Source of the DNA: Trichoplax adhaerens | Lineage: Eukaryota; Placozoa; Uniplacotomia; Trichoplacea; Trichoplacidae | DNA: 64,000 nucleotides | Direction of reading: 5' to 3' | Assembly (NCBI RefSeq): GCF_000150275.1 | Contig: NW_002060943.1 | Span: 10,138,209-10,202,208 of the forward strand | In this document: piece by piece, positions 14,135 to 29,219 of the stretch | Numbering within the stretch: the stretch's first letter is position 1 | Layout of the letters: every line of letters begins with the position of its first letter | Translations under genes and position numbers: made by a program | The notes under the pieces: model-generated | The model's database searches: none | Seen by the model: the letters and a program-made list of their open reading frames with translations, nothing else | Told to the model about the DNA's origin: nothing

Positions 14135-14530
14135 CTCCGTACTGTACTGTACAGTCATGACGATGACTGCAATCATGAGTTACCCGTGTTACAGCAGCTG
14201 TATTTTAGTAGACTCGTCAACTAAAAAGATCAGTGTCAAGGAGATTTTTTGAATTTACTGTACACTGTACAGTACTGTACTGTACACTACAGTTCGCCGG
14301 GAAATGTGTCGCCCTTAAAAACAGCACATCCTACTACTGTAGACACAGTACTGTACTGTACTGTCCTGTACTACTGTACTGTACACTCAGTGTACAGTGT
14401 ACACCATACCTCACAGTACTGTACCATAATCCGACCGATACCCGTAATACCCGTAATAAAGTACTGTACAGTACACTTTACAGTACAGTACCGTAAGCCT
14501 GTACCGTACAGGACTCCATACAGTATGACA
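14135..14530. repeat. TACTG/CAGTA palindromic cluster between the two c-subunit genes (right part)
   Basis: Same family as the left part, separated from it by the inverted repeat. It ends about 110 bp upstream of the start codon of c-subunit paralogue 2. Confidence 0.9.
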
Positions 14531-14640
14531 TTGTAATGATTGGTAGCTTGCAATTTCTAAATACAACCTTTATGAGGTGATTGCATCAGCTCGTCGACAC
14601 ACTCGTATTCCGTGGTTACGTGAAGACACCATATGCGAAA

Positions 14641-16891
<2,251 letters not shown>

Positions 16892-17131
16892 ACATCTGAC
16901 TTAAAAAGGAATCGATGAATAGTGATTTATATTAATTACTATTAGACATCAGGGATTCTTAGCCAATTAACTATTATTATGATATTAATAGAAATCTGCT
17001 ATATACTGTTTAATGATTTCTATCTTTAATAACTCTTAATTATATAGAATAATGCTAGTAGTACATAGTTAATTGATGTAATAAGATATGCAGATCTTCT
17101 TGACCTACATTGCAATAAATCGTCGCGTTAT

Positions 17132-17134
<3 letters not shown>

Positions 17135-17162
<28 letters not shown>
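17135..17162. repeat. (TA)n microsatellite
   Basis: About 14 uninterrupted TA units. Similar but shorter runs occur at 4824-4842 and 23767-23780. Confidence 0.95.
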
Positions 17163-17637
17163 CTCTAGCTACATTTAGTAATCAATTGCTATACGGAGGA
17201 CGGCAGGAGGCGATTCCAGAACTTGAAGTCTTAGTGGATATCTTAACGGGTACTACTTTTGCTTTAATAGTTCCTGGTCCTAGCTTAAAGTTTGTCCTTA
17301 CCTGTGCACAGTTAAAAGTTAAAGTTATCAGACAGTACCGTAAAGGCATTGTAGCTCCCATTCAAGGATGAGAGCAGTAATTTAATTTATGTATATTATA
17401 TAGAATTATATGGACAGCTTCATCACTGCACAGTATACACTATCTGTAAGTTATTCAGCATGTTAACATGAATATGTACCGGAATCAGAGTTGCACAAAA
17501 ATGACTATGGTAATCATAAGAGGTAAAAGGAAACCCAGCCTCCATCTTGATCTCAAAAGATCTCTGGACTGCGTTTCGACTGGCAGCAGCTAGCTACCCG
17601 TGTTTAGTTTCGTAGGGACTGGAACTTAGAGTGACTC

Positions 17638-17730
17638 TATGTACTGTACAGTGATTAAACCGGTGACTGTCCTGTACTGTACACGGTACAGTACGTACCA
17701 AATGCAGCACTGGTACTGTACAGACAGAGA
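17638..17730. repeat. Small TACTG/CAGTA cluster upstream of PIGM
   Basis: Several palindromic words (TACTGTACA, GTACAGTAC) in a short stretch with locally raised G+C, some 220 bp upstream of the PIGM start. Confidence 0.75.
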
Positions 17731-17950
17731 AGGGACGACTAAATGAGGAAAGAGAAGTACAGATCATTAGTACGATAGGTTTTACGGATACTTTTTTATT
17801 AGCGTCTGTACAACTGCAGATAAAGTAAAGCAATAGTTCTTTTGTAATAATAAATTACCTTGAATAATTATAAGTAATTAATTTTCTGATACCTCAATTT
17901 CTATGCCGATTTTATTGTAATCGACAAATGTATCGATCGGAATATGAAGT

Positions 17951-19785
17951 ATGTCTCCAATAATAAAGTATTCACTCGTGGCTGGAATATTACGTTTATT
18001 TTTGATTATGTATGGAGAATGGCAAGATAAATATTTTGTTGTCAAGTATACTGACGTGGATTACAAAGTGTTCACCGATGCTGCAAGATATGTTGCAAAT
18101 GGAGAATCGCCCTACCAACGAGCAACCTATCGTTACACACCATTGTTAGCTTGGATATTAGTGCCCGCTACTACCTTGAGAATGTCATATGGAAAGCTTC
18201 TCTTCTCAGGTTGTGATATTCTATCTGGATGGCTTATTTTTGCGATATTATCAATAAAAAAAGTTACTGACAGTAATAAGATAATTTGCACTAACTTATG
18301 GCTTTTCAATCCACTGACAATTACCGTATCTACTAGAGGCAATGCTGAGTCTTTACTATGCGTTTTAGTACTATCATCTATTTATTTCATGTTGGAAAGA
18401 CGTACAACAATGTCCGCATTTTCATTGGCCCTTGCAATTCATTTTAAACTATATCCAGTCATTTATACGCTACCTCTTCTATTATCATTACATGACATTT
18501 ACTACGATAGCGATAAAGTTAATTACCATTACAATATATGGTTAAATTTATTGTGGAAATTAACCAGGTTTGAGATAATCAAGTTTATTTCGATTTGGTT
18601 ACTAACCTTAATAGCAATCAACGGCTTAATGTATTGTTTGTAAGTATAACCGTAGTATTATGTACTATTCAATTTTCTTTACTATGATTGGGCTCTATGT
18701 ACTATAATTAATATCGTATTGGTAATTAAAATTATGTTAACTGCTTAATAAATAAATCTTTATTAATGGTAGGATATGGATATTTGTAGCTAAGAATTTT
18801 AATTTCAATCCAAAATTATTTTGTCGTTTCTATACCATTAGCATAATGCTTCAGGAAATATAGTAAAATACTATCTTTGACTTGAAAATCTAATATGTAT
18901 TGTTATTAATATTACTGAGGTATGGACTGGATTACATTCAGGAGGCCTATTTATACCATCTGACCAGAGTGGATACTCGTCACAATTTTTCGTTATATTT
19001 TTACATGATGTATATAAATGTAGAATCGTGGCTTGGATCGATTATTAGCAGATTAGCTTTCATTCCACAGCTAATACTGATGTTGATTATATCATTGTAT
19101 TCGTATACTGATATTTGCTTCTGTATGTTCGTTCAGACCTTTGCCTTCGTCACCTTCAATAAAGTCTGTACATCACAGGTATGTGACCGTATGTCCTTCA
19201 TATCATACACCTTAATACTGTTATGGCATACCCCTTAAACAGAATTCATAGTGAATCATAACAGATTTTGCGTAGTACATCATAATTAAATATGTGATTT
19301 ATCGTTTTTTGTTTTAGTTGTGTGATTACACAATACAAGAATATAATATCATATACGTATAATAACCTAATACTGCATTAATAATTAATAAAACTGGTTA
19401 TTCCATCGTTATATAGTATTTTTTATGGTATCTATCCCTTCTACCTTTGGTGTTGGCGAATAATAGATTACTTAATAAGCCTAAATATTCCGCTACTTTA
19501 GGCATTACCTGGTTTTTATCACAGGTAAGTCAATTAATTATTTTGCAAGGCTTTCAACTAAGCACATCATGCTATTTTCTAAATTCAGAATTACTATCAA
19601 CTCAGGTAGTCTGGCTTTTCTTTGCATACTTGGTAGAGTTCAAAGGAAAGAATACCTTTGTACTCATATGGATTGGTTCCATTTTGCATTTTTTTGTAAA
19701 TATTTTTGTTTTAGCAGAAGTAATAAGACATCATGTTGGAATAGATATGTCTTTAAGCTATTCAACGGAAAAGAAAAACAATTAA
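17951..19785 (+). CDS. PIGM: GPI mannosyltransferase 1 (PIG-M)
   Basis: ER membrane enzyme that adds the first mannose, from dolichol-phosphate mannose, to the GPI-anchor precursor. Four exons: 17951-18639, 18920-19178, 19417-19524 and 19606-19785, phases closing to 411 aa (human PIGM 423). The lumenal DxD motif lies in YTDVDYKVF (residues about 33-41), followed by the family block RATYRYTPLL. Later blocks are STRGNAES, FKLYPVIY, YHLTRVDTRHNFS (exon 2), FNKVCTSQ|YFLWYL across the exon 2/3 junction, and VEFKGKNTFVLIW (exon 4). Multiple hydrophobic segments fit a polytopic GT-C glycosyltransferase. The start ATG aligns with the family N-terminus. It is convergent with METTL17. Confidence 0.96.
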
Positions 19786-21036
19786 AGAGCTATATTTATA
19801 CCTAAAACAGTTATGAATAATGATTTCGATGTTTTTTTCTGCGTTTGAAAAAGTCCTGATTCATATCCTGCGAAGTTGAGCTTTATCCCTTGGTCTACTC
19901 TGGTCAGCCTAATACTTAATATGTCGCATTTATTCGGTTATTACTATAATATTTATCGACGAAATATTTTTGATATTCATTTAATTAAAAGCGCTTCTGT
20001 TACAAAATTGTGAGTTTGTGACTATGCTTGAATCAGTTTTTAATTAAAGATGAACCTGCTACATATCTGCTGTTTATTTCTTTCTTAATACACGAAACTA
20101 TATACGAAGGAAATAATAATGAAATATTACTTTAGAGACCATAAAGTTTTTACACGGAATTTTAACTTATTTAAGGTACTGTACAATTACGATTGAAACT
20201 AACAGAAGCTAGACGCATTACAGTATCTTACAGTCTTTACAATACAGCATTTGGTAGGCTCTTTTATAGCACTAAAATTGGTTGATCGCAAGAGCTGCAG
20301 AAGTAGTAAGAATTTTAAAGGCAACACCCTAATTAATTTCGATGTTGCATATAGTCGCGGTCGCGGATTGCTAGAATTCTTAGTAGCTTACTTCATCGTA
20401 TAATACATAATACAACATTGTGCCGTTATTATGAATACTAAATACGCGTACAGTGGTACAGTAAGATATTCTAATCCTATACAGTACTAAAAGCTTGTTG
20501 GAGTAGATATTAACTACATAATTAATTTAAAAACTATATCAGCTTCAAATGCAAATCCCATTCTAGTATGAACATAATGCATACTCAGGACGAGCTTGCT
20601 CCATAGTATACAATACTAAATACAATATGAAATCCTACGAATTTGCCTAAAGATTGTACGTAACTAATTACCAATCTTGCAAGGTTGGCACTATCTTACA
20701 AAAGAGGTTTCAAGATATTTTCATGTTTAAGAATATTTCATCTACAAGATAACAAATTTAGTTAGTTTTTTTGTTATATCCAATTTATTATAGCATCCGG
20801 ATAATATTCTGACAGACCATACGCGTAATTATCAATATCATGTGTGTACGTGTGTACTCGTACAACATCATATTTTTAAGCAATACAGATACTGATGTGC
20901 GGTAGATCTAATGCAAAAAGTTTTACTCTATCACATAACCATGAAGCTCGTATTAGAATAATAAAATTAAAGCGTTGTATCATTTTGGGTATTTAGAATC
21001 TCTTATGAGATAATCTAGTAACATGTAGGGCTATCA
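19786..21036. other. Intergenic between convergent PIGM and METTL17
   Basis: Both flanking genes end here, so this holds two 3' untranslated regions. It has scattered single pentamer words (for example near 20450-20490) but no dense cluster and no coding exon that I recognise. Confidence 0.5.
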
Positions 21037-24000
21037 TCACGGCTCGTTTTGTTCACTTCGTTCTTCATCGTTCTTTTCTTTATCGTAATCCTCTTCTGAC
21101 CACCCATGCTCTTTTTTGTATACTTCTAAGGCTTCAAGAAGAAATTCATCGTGGTCAGCTACACGTACATCATGTCTCAGTATGTCTCCCCAACGACAAC
21201 GTTTCATATCTTTGTAAAATTCCCTGATATTACATGATTCGATCAATAACCTCAGTGCAATGTTGAAGATTGATAATAGAAGTTGATTATGAATTCATTT
21301 TCAAAGTATCAACATACTTTCCTAATGATTTTGCAAGCACTAACTCTTCTATGTAACCTGTTTAATTCAACCTGTTTACTAAATTGATCGCTAACATATT
21401 TTTAAACAACTATTATCAATATTCATCTCTCTAAATCATTATACAAACCATCTCCAAGACAAAATTCACAAATTACATGACCAGTACGATGTTTAGGAGG
21501 TTTTACAACCCTAGGATAGGATGAAACTAAAGAAAATTTAACACTCGTTATTCTTCTCTCGATTTAGGATTAGATAAACATACAAAAGGGCTATAGCATA
21601 TCATTTTAACCAGAACTTAACAATAAATTAACAATAAATCAAAGTACTTAATAATAGAACCGAATAGTAACATCATTACCATCCTCATTTCTGTTTCCCT
21701 TACGAATGATAACATAAGAAAATCGTTCTGGATAATAGCTATATTTCAAATGTGTCTCGCGCTATTTGTGATTTCATTCGTAATAAAGACATGGGATAAT
21801 GAAAGAATATTGATAAGATTATATATGTTACATATCATGACACAGCATACATCTGTGTGATAATCTGAATTATGTAATCGGTACTTGGGTCAAGGAAACT
21901 TCTACTTTTTGTTCAAAAAAGCATGGAGGCGATTTAACATCCATATATTCTCTTGGACAATCTATATCATGGGGACACTAATAGAAAACATACTGCAACT
22001 GACTCAAATCGAATCATATACTATACAAGGGCTTTGTGTTGAAAATATTGTAACAAATAGCAACCAATACGAAATACTGTAGCATCTTACCGGAGCAAAA
22101 GTATGACCTAGCTGCAGGTTATTCCTCACTACCAAAAAAAAATTACTATTTACTAAAGACTAATAGTTATCATTTGCTTCATCCATTATGAGCTTACTTG
22201 CGTCCGCATTCTAGTATACAATAAAAAGTGACCTAGAATGAGTTTACAGTTTACTTAGAGTGAACTAGAAACCGATATCAACATACCATGTTGACTATTG
22301 CATTTCTTGCGTGTAATATCGTATCAAAGCCATCGTTATTTCCAGGTTCAACTATAATCTGAATATCAAATAGTATATTATGTAAAATAACAATCGGCTA
22401 TGTGGTAGTAAGATAAACTTTAATGTAAAAGTCTTAAAATTAATCCAGGCTTAATAAAAGTACGCTTACAAGAAAATCTTTGGTTTTCTTCCAAAGAGCC
22501 TTGATTGCTTCTTGCCTTAATTTTATATTAGGTAGCTCATGCAAGGAATACGACGCAATAACAACGTCGTAATTTACCTGTGTCATGAAATACAATTTTA
22601 CCAATGTTGAGAGCAAAAATATGGTTAATTTCCATTTTAATCAATAAATGTTCTTGCATCCTCTTACTCGCTGTGAAATGGGCAAAAATTGCCTGTAAAA
22701 TATATTTGGAATCATAGAAGGTGCATTACGATCTCCTCCTGAAAGTATTAAAAAGTTCTTGGCAATTATGTAAGTAACAGTTTATTACATCAAAAGGCTC
22801 AAGTAAAGAATCTGATTTCCGTATATTACACAGGAATTAACCATAAATTAGTATCAAAAGGTTCTCATAAACCTTTGAAAAGAAGTTCAGAAAAGTCTAT
22901 GGCATCTGACGAAATATCGACACATTGATATTCAGTAATACTCTCTCCCCAGATTTGATTAGCGGCCCTAGCATGCGTATCAGCAATGAAATTTATGATA
23001 TAGTATAACAACAGGTAGCTGGTATAACTACCGTAATAACTAAAAAAGTACTGCATGCTAATAACATTTATTTCATATTATTCCGGTAGCTGTTTTATTA
23101 TTAAAATCATAGTAATTAAGACACCTACCACACTGCTGTCCCGACACCTGAACCAAAATCTAATAAAGTTCTTGGTTGAAATCCAGGTAATCTTGTTGCT
23201 ATCTAGAATATCACCAACGTTTAATTAAGCTAATCAACACTTCAAGTTAAAATCCTTCGATTCACACATACACCAAATGTAGTAATGGAATTCTCATGAA
23301 AAATCAGCATACCTCTTGCAAGACACGTAGTGTTGCACCATAGCAAGCAGGCAAACGCGAAACAGCAAATGCGAGACACTCACGAGTTCGATATCTAGAT
23401 ATAATTATAATATACGATATTATATGTAGTTATTAATTATAACGTTAAATAATACTGCATCAGTATATTTAGCGATACAGTATAAGTAATTCTATACTTT
23501 TTTTAGTCGCTATTCACTTATTGCAGATTCAAATGTTGAAATCGTACAAATACTTAATCAAAAAGATAACCTGTACCTTATGGAGCTAAATTTATCTGGT
23601 CTACAAAATTGATTATCAACAATAACTTCATCATCAGAGGATAGGCTTTTTACTAATGGTATAATGAAATCAGAATCATTACGAGAAAAATTATGCTTTT
23701 GGTGTATTGAACCCGTAAATTAAACACAAAAATATGATCATACATTAACATAACATATACGAGTATTATATATATATATAGGTGTATTACTTCGCTTCGA
23801 CAATATCTCTTTTTCAAGATGGGATCTTCGACCACGTCGTATTAAATGTTTAGCTAAAGCTGTACCATCTACCATTAACGATTTGTTTGAATATTCTTTA
23901 TATAATGTGATATCAGAATTATTAGTTCATTCTAATATTTAAACTACTATATTAATATCAGCCTAGCTGCCTATATATAGCTTTTATGAAATATCGTATA

Positions 24001-24463
24001 GTCTAGGGCTGCGATAATTTATCGTTTCAATTCATAAATTAAAAAAAATTATAAATCTTTATAAATTTTTAATAATCTCGAATAATTTATTAAACTTATT
24101 TACTTACTTGCTAGTATGCTTTTAAGTGAAGAATTTAATTCAGGAGGTACGGAAATTGTGGGCATGTAAAAGGAAACATGTGCAGACTTGCTAGCATGAC
24201 TTTCGTCTTTCTCTTCGTTAAAGTCGTTGTCATCTTCGTTGATGCTTGCTTTATTATACAAGCCTTGATCGCTATTATTGATAGTAGATGTCTCTATTTT
24301 CATGTCGCCATCGCACGCGACTACTTCATTTGAGCCTTGATCGCTACTATTGCTATCCGATGTCTCTGTCTTCATGTCGCCATTGGCGGAAGCTATGTTT
24401 CTTTTACTAGCTAATCTATAGCTTACTCGAGCTTCTTTGCATAAATTAGCTATGAAGGTTCGA
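21037..24463 (-). CDS. METTL17: METTL17/Rsm22-like mitochondrial ribosome assembly protein
   Basis: Mitochondrial methyltransferase-fold, Fe-S cluster protein needed for small mitoribosomal subunit maturation. Exons (high to low): 24108 to about 24463 (5' limit unsure), 23791-23895, 23577-23652, 23313-23394, 23129-23202, 22873-22967, 22668-22738, 22470-22577, 22287-22358, 22198-22210 (13 nt), 22091-22128, 21885-21977, 21680-21755, 21445-21526 and 21037-21250. All phases agree, giving 488 aa from the Met codon at 24375. SAM motif I is LLDFGSGVGTAVW; then ECLAFAVSRLP upstream and YDVVIASYSLHELP downstream. Cluster-type cysteines occur in APCPHDIDCP, SPPCFF and HVICEFCLGDG, and CRWGDIL is near the end. 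Upstream of Met24375 the frame stays open back to about 24463 with an Arg/Lys/Ser-rich, presequence-like stretch, so translation probably begins in an exon I could not find. The N-terminal region contains a tandem duplication. Confidence 0.92.
24263..24382. repeat. 72-bp tandem duplication inside METTL17 exon
   Basis: Two copies of a segment starting CCTTGATCGCTA at 24263 and 24335, exactly 72 bp apart (24 codons). They give the related peptides DMKTETSDSNSSDQG and DMKIETSTINNSDQG. The copies differ at several positions, so the duplication is not recent. Confidence 0.85.
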
Positions 24464-25480
24464 ATTGTTGACTAATATATTGCAAAATATGAAATAAGTA
24501 CCTCAAGATTAAAGAACCGAGAATAGCTGTAATGTCATATCAGGGTGATTATATACGTTAGTTTTATGCATTATTTTTCTTATCAAAACTATTGAGAGCT
24601 ACAACTCCAATGTATCATTGTGACAGTTACATTCTACTAGACGAAATAACATAAAGTATTTAATAATAACCAATTTGTAATCTTATGCAATGTACACATT
24701 ATCCTTTAATAAGAACTGCATCATAACGACAGGTATGATAGACCAGGTTTTGACTTACGAGAAATGCTGCTTACTGTACAAGTGTGCATAGGGTATTAAT
24801 CAGTCGAACTAGCCATCGTAGCGTCATACAATGATTGTACAACAGAGATCTCCATGCTGCATAATTTACTCGGGAGCAATATCCCTTAACATACTCGAGT
24901 GGACTTGAGGTTTAGTAACTAAACACACACACTATCTCATAATGATCTATGGCTAAGTTGTACTTAGCGGAGATCAAGAATATCTATTAGTTATCGTCCG
25001 TGTCTATCGAATTAAAGTAGTGTACAGAACTTAACGATTCCAAATTTGTTAAGCAAGTTAGAATTAAGCAAATCAGATCCTGGATTATATGCAGTACTTG
25101 TTGAGGTCATATACTATAAGTGTGCAGTATGCCTTACCTGGAAAAGACTCGAATTCATTATGGTAATCCAATTGTTGCTTTAATTTGTACTTACAGTTAA
25201 AATCACCTACAGTAATTAGGTATGTGCCAGCGAAGTAAATCCTTGCGTCTTCTCTAAAAAGAGTGCAACCGAGCTGCAGATCGGGAAATTCAATTCTTCG
25301 GCACTGCTTTTATACGATGCTGCAGGTTAGGGTTGGTACGGGTCCGGGTACTGTACAGTATAATGTACAGTACAGTGTACAGTACTGTATACTGTACACT
25401 GCGTATTGTACATGAAAAGTTCTTATTTATCTCCGTATTGGGAGAGTTTTGATACAGTATCATTATCATGCTAAAATTTG
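24464..25480. other. Divergent intergenic region METTL17-ALG8
   Basis: About 1 kb between two genes transcribed away from each other, so both promoters (and probably the first METTL17 exon) should lie here. The only visible structure is the pentamer cluster close to the ALG8 start. Confidence 0.5.
25345..25412. repeat. TACTG/CAGTA cluster upstream of ALG8
   Basis: Compact block of alternating GTACAGTA and TACTGTA words ending about 70 bp before the ALG8 start codon, beside a G-rich segment (GGTACGGGTCCGGGTA). Confidence 0.85.
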
Positions 25481-28131
25481 ATGCGATCTGCAGTAAAACC
25501 AACCGTGATATTTTCAATGGATTATATCGCAACTTCTGCTATTCGGATCGGTATAATTGCTTCGCTATTTAAATCGCTTTTGATACCTTCATATCGATCA
25601 ACAGATTTTGAAGTTCATCGTAATTGGCTAGCAATTACCCATAGTTTACCAGTATCACAATGGTACTACGAAAATACTTCTCAATGGACACTCGATTATC
25701 CGCCGTTATTCGCTTGGTTTGAGTATTCTCTATCTCAGGCTGCTGCTGTGGTTGATCCTGAGATGGTGGTTATCAGCAAGTTAGAATATGCAAGCTATAG
25801 AACCATTATTTTTCAACGTCTTTCCGTTGTGATCACTGACATTTTATTGATTTATGCTGTATATGATTATTGCAAATGGTGGTCAAATAATCGAAGGTTA
25901 TCGTCTTCATCAACTTCTCATGGTGAAAATAATACAATGATTGCAGCATTCGTATTAATGGTCTTAGTAATTTTTAATTTCGGACTGATAATAATAGATC
26001 ATGTACATTTTCAGTATAACGGCATGCTATTTGGTATATTTTTATTATCAATCACTAAAATAGCGCAGGAGAAGTTTTGTCAGGCAGCCTTATTTTTTAT
26101 TTTATTACTTAATTTCAAGCATCTATTTGCCTACGTCGCACCTGCCTATTTTGTATACCTATTGAGAAGGTATTGCTTTGGCAAATTACAGTATTCAAGT
26201 TGGACAGAAATGAGACAAGATTTTCGTTTTACGCATTTGGCCAAGTTATCACTCATCGTACTAGCAGTTATTTCCATTAGTTTTGGACCATTTATTGCTA
26301 TGGTATTGTGTTATTAATTTATTACGCACAATCAGAATGGGATCTATTGTAATTAATCCTTTTATTTTTACATTTATGTGATTGAAATTAATGAGCTTCT
26401 TGGTCACTTAAGTCATTACTCTATGTTAACATTTGTTATATCTACAAAAATTTAGGAAATACGTTGCATGCAATCTGTTAAGCTCCAGAAATTTATTCAC
26501 GACTATTAACTTCCTGATTCTATATTGCTAAGACAGTTATTACATAATTACGTTATAATTATAATCAATTCGACTCGATTACTGGTGTAATATCTGCGAA
26601 CACTATAATGTAGTAATAAGTGTTCTTATTCACTGATAGTGACCGTATTAGTCTACGATTTCACGAAGTTTTTGATTTATCTTGATAAGATATTGTAGCA
26701 ATTTTAGGGTTGAGCACTACACTCAAATATCCAGAATTTCATTCCTGAAGTTCTGATACAAACTACTGTAATTTATTCATAGTTTTGGATAGATTTATAA
26801 CTTACAGATAATTTGTAATTAAAGATTAATATACTTCGGTGCAGGTGCAGCATTAGCTACGTGTGTTTAATTGCGCGGGAAAGAAGTGATCATTCGTATT
26901 TACTCCTCAGTTGCCTGTATAATACTTTATAATATTGTATTAATTACGCAAGTTTTCTGATTATGGTATAATAATTTATTTATCATTTTCCCTTAAAATT
27001 TATATTTAGGGGCAGATAAACCAACTAATATCTCGGTTATTTCCATTTAAACGTGGATTATGCCATGCCTACTGGGCGCCAAATTTTTGGGCGTTGTACA
27101 ATGTGGTAGATAAAGCAGTTGCTATGATAAGTTTACGTTTGGGATTATTGACGGGTGATAAATGGCAGTCAGCATCAATGACTGGAGGGAAAGTTACTGA
27201 AAGTGATCATATCGTATTACCTTCGATTCGCCCGCTAACTACCTTTGGATTAACACTGATATCTATATTGGTAAGGATTACGTACAGTGTAATGTATAAT
27301 AGTATAGCTATGTAATAAAGACTGCATATACTCGTATATTTATTTTATCTTATTGATATATTCTCTTAGCCATCTATTGTACATCTTTGGCGTTTTCCCT
27401 ACAGTTGGCGTGCCTTTCTTCGTGTAATGATACTTTGTGGGTTTTCCTCGTTTATATTTGGTTGGCATGTCCATGAAAAACATCTTATTACAGTAATAGT
27501 GCCGTTTACCCTTCTAGCAATCGAGAATAAAAACGATGCTAGGTTGTTCTTTCTTTTATCCTGCATTGGTCACTATTCATTATTTCCTTTACTGTACGAG
27601 CCAACAGAGTCACCGATAAAGCATATACTTTATATTCTTTATTCAATTTTCGCTTATTATGGCCTGCAATTATGTTCCTGGTGAGTTAAATTTTATCAGT
27701 GTATTCAATATCATATAACTATAGTATTAATGCACTACTGTACAAATTCTTCTAAATTCTCTACTTTATGTAAAGTGTATCTACTGACTTTAAAGAGAAA
27801 ATTTTAATTATAATAATTATACTGTTTACGTGAATTTTAATTATATTGTTTATTTTTATTATTTAATTATAGTTCTAGCTTAAAATCAATACATCGATTG
27901 CGACCCTTAAAAGTTTCTTTATTTGAAAAGATATACATTATTGGTTTACTCTTTGTACAGATATATACTATTTTTCTGCATTCAGTTTTTAAATTAAATG
28001 ATAAATTGCCTTTCCTACCTTTACTTATAACGTCTGTATACTGCTCTATTGGTGTACTATATGTGTGGGCAAATTTTTATGCACGAAGTATCTGGCTCAC
28101 ATCTGATAAAAATGAATATATTGAGGATTGA
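25481..28131 (+). CDS. ALG8: Dolichyl-P-Glc:Glc1Man9GlcNAc2-PP-dolichol glucosyltransferase ALG8
   Basis: ER enzyme that adds the second glucose to the lipid-linked oligosaccharide for N-glycosylation. Four exons: 25481-26302, 27010-27270, 27370-27680 and 27873-28131, phases closing to 550 aa (human 526). Exon 1 carries the conserved lumenal loop STDFEVHRNWLAITHSLP with its acidic residue, then WTLDYPPLFAWFEY and DHVHFQYNGMLFG. Exon 2 has LFPFKRGLCHAYWAPNFWAL, exon 3 FGWHVHEKHL and GHYSLFPLL, exon 4 the closing PLLITSVYC segment. Many hydrophobic helices fit the ALG6/ALG8 GT-C family. A second in-frame ATG at 25517 would give 538 aa and fits the family N-terminus equally well. A possible polyadenylation signal AATAAA lies at 28315. 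Confidence 0.96.
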
Positions 28132-28142
28132 ATTTTTGAAAG

Positions 28143-28236
28143 TGTGCAGTGTACACTGTACACTGTAGATACTGTACTGTACATGTGCCCTTCTTTAGAG
28201 TTTGTATTTGTGTAATGCTGTCTACTGTACTGTAGT
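28143..28236. repeat. TACTG/CAGTA cluster just 3' of ALG8
   Basis: Starts about 10 bp after the ALG8 stop codon (GTGCAGTGTACACTGTACACTG and following words), so it should be transcribed in the ALG8 3' untranslated region. Confidence 0.8.
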
Positions 28237-28650
28237 ACAGGTTCATTTTAATTTCTATGGTTTTTATCAAATACGATCTCTGCAATATTTTATTTACAAT
28301 TTTCTAATTCTATAAATAAATAAATCAATAACATGAAGTAACCCATTTAATAAATCCATGGTATTTAGTAAATTGAAGTAAACTTCGTAAACAAATAACC
28401 ATACCTGAAATGATTCTACCTGATGTTAAGATGAGCTATATTTAACTCAGTACGCTCAATTTTTATATCTAAATGCCTTTACACTAAGTTGTTGCCCCTA
28501 TCAACCGACCCTCGTGTAAGAAATACGCGTATATTGTAAGAAGTGTCTGAAAATAAGTTTATTGTAGCTATGGACCACTAGATAGAAACCTAGGTTTCTT
28601 TTTAATGGTCCATGTCGCAGCTCAATCACCACCCGTATTTTATGCTGTAT

Positions 28651-28687
28651 CAGGGATTCCTAAGAGAAATACTCTTAGAAGTTCATG
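28651..28687. repeat. Short imperfect foldback element
   Basis: CAGGGATTCC at one end and CTCTTAGAAGTTCATG at the other form an imperfect hairpin. A related foldback with better pairing is at 55331-55365. Possibly remnants of one small inverted-repeat element family. Confidence 0.4.
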
Positions 28688-29219
28688 CATATACAGTACA
28701 CTAGGCTACCCTAGTTAGCCAAAACCTGTCACTATACATCGCTGAAAATAGAGCAGTTTCCGGCATGTACTGTACACGCCTTTTGGAGATACAGTACTGT
28801 ACCGGTATAATCACCCGTCGCGTTGCTGACGGATTACTATACAGTACTATACTGTATATAAAGTCATTCTAAAACGAGGCGTTGTTGACGAATTCTATTA
28901 TTTTCACCATTAGTTACAGTACTTTGTTTCAAATCACTTTTCTAATATGCACGTACAAATATATGTCTAGTTTATGCAATGTTATACAGTATACCAAATA
29001 AACAAGTGATAGAAAGTGGTTCAAAAACAATCTAATTGAAGGGTTAAATCAGTTTGTTATTGTCTGCTAGTTTCTCGTAAGTTTCTTGTAATTCTTAACC
29101 TAAGGAACGTAATATTTTGCTAGTCATGCTAGCCAATAGTAAATAAAAATAATAAATAAATAATATAGTTGGTACTAGGTACTACTGAATACTAAAATGA
29201 ACACTAAACTTTCTTATGA

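Larger units (their letters stand above)
16892..17950. other. Intergenic between ATP5MC paralogue 2 and PIGM
   Basis: Contains a TA-dinucleotide microsatellite (about 17135-17162), an unassigned 61-codon open frame at 17186-17371 that I do not recognise, an AAGATGG-type YY1-like word on the minus strand (17542-17548), and a small pentamer cluster (17638-17730). It presumably carries the PIGM promoter. Confidence 0.5.
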
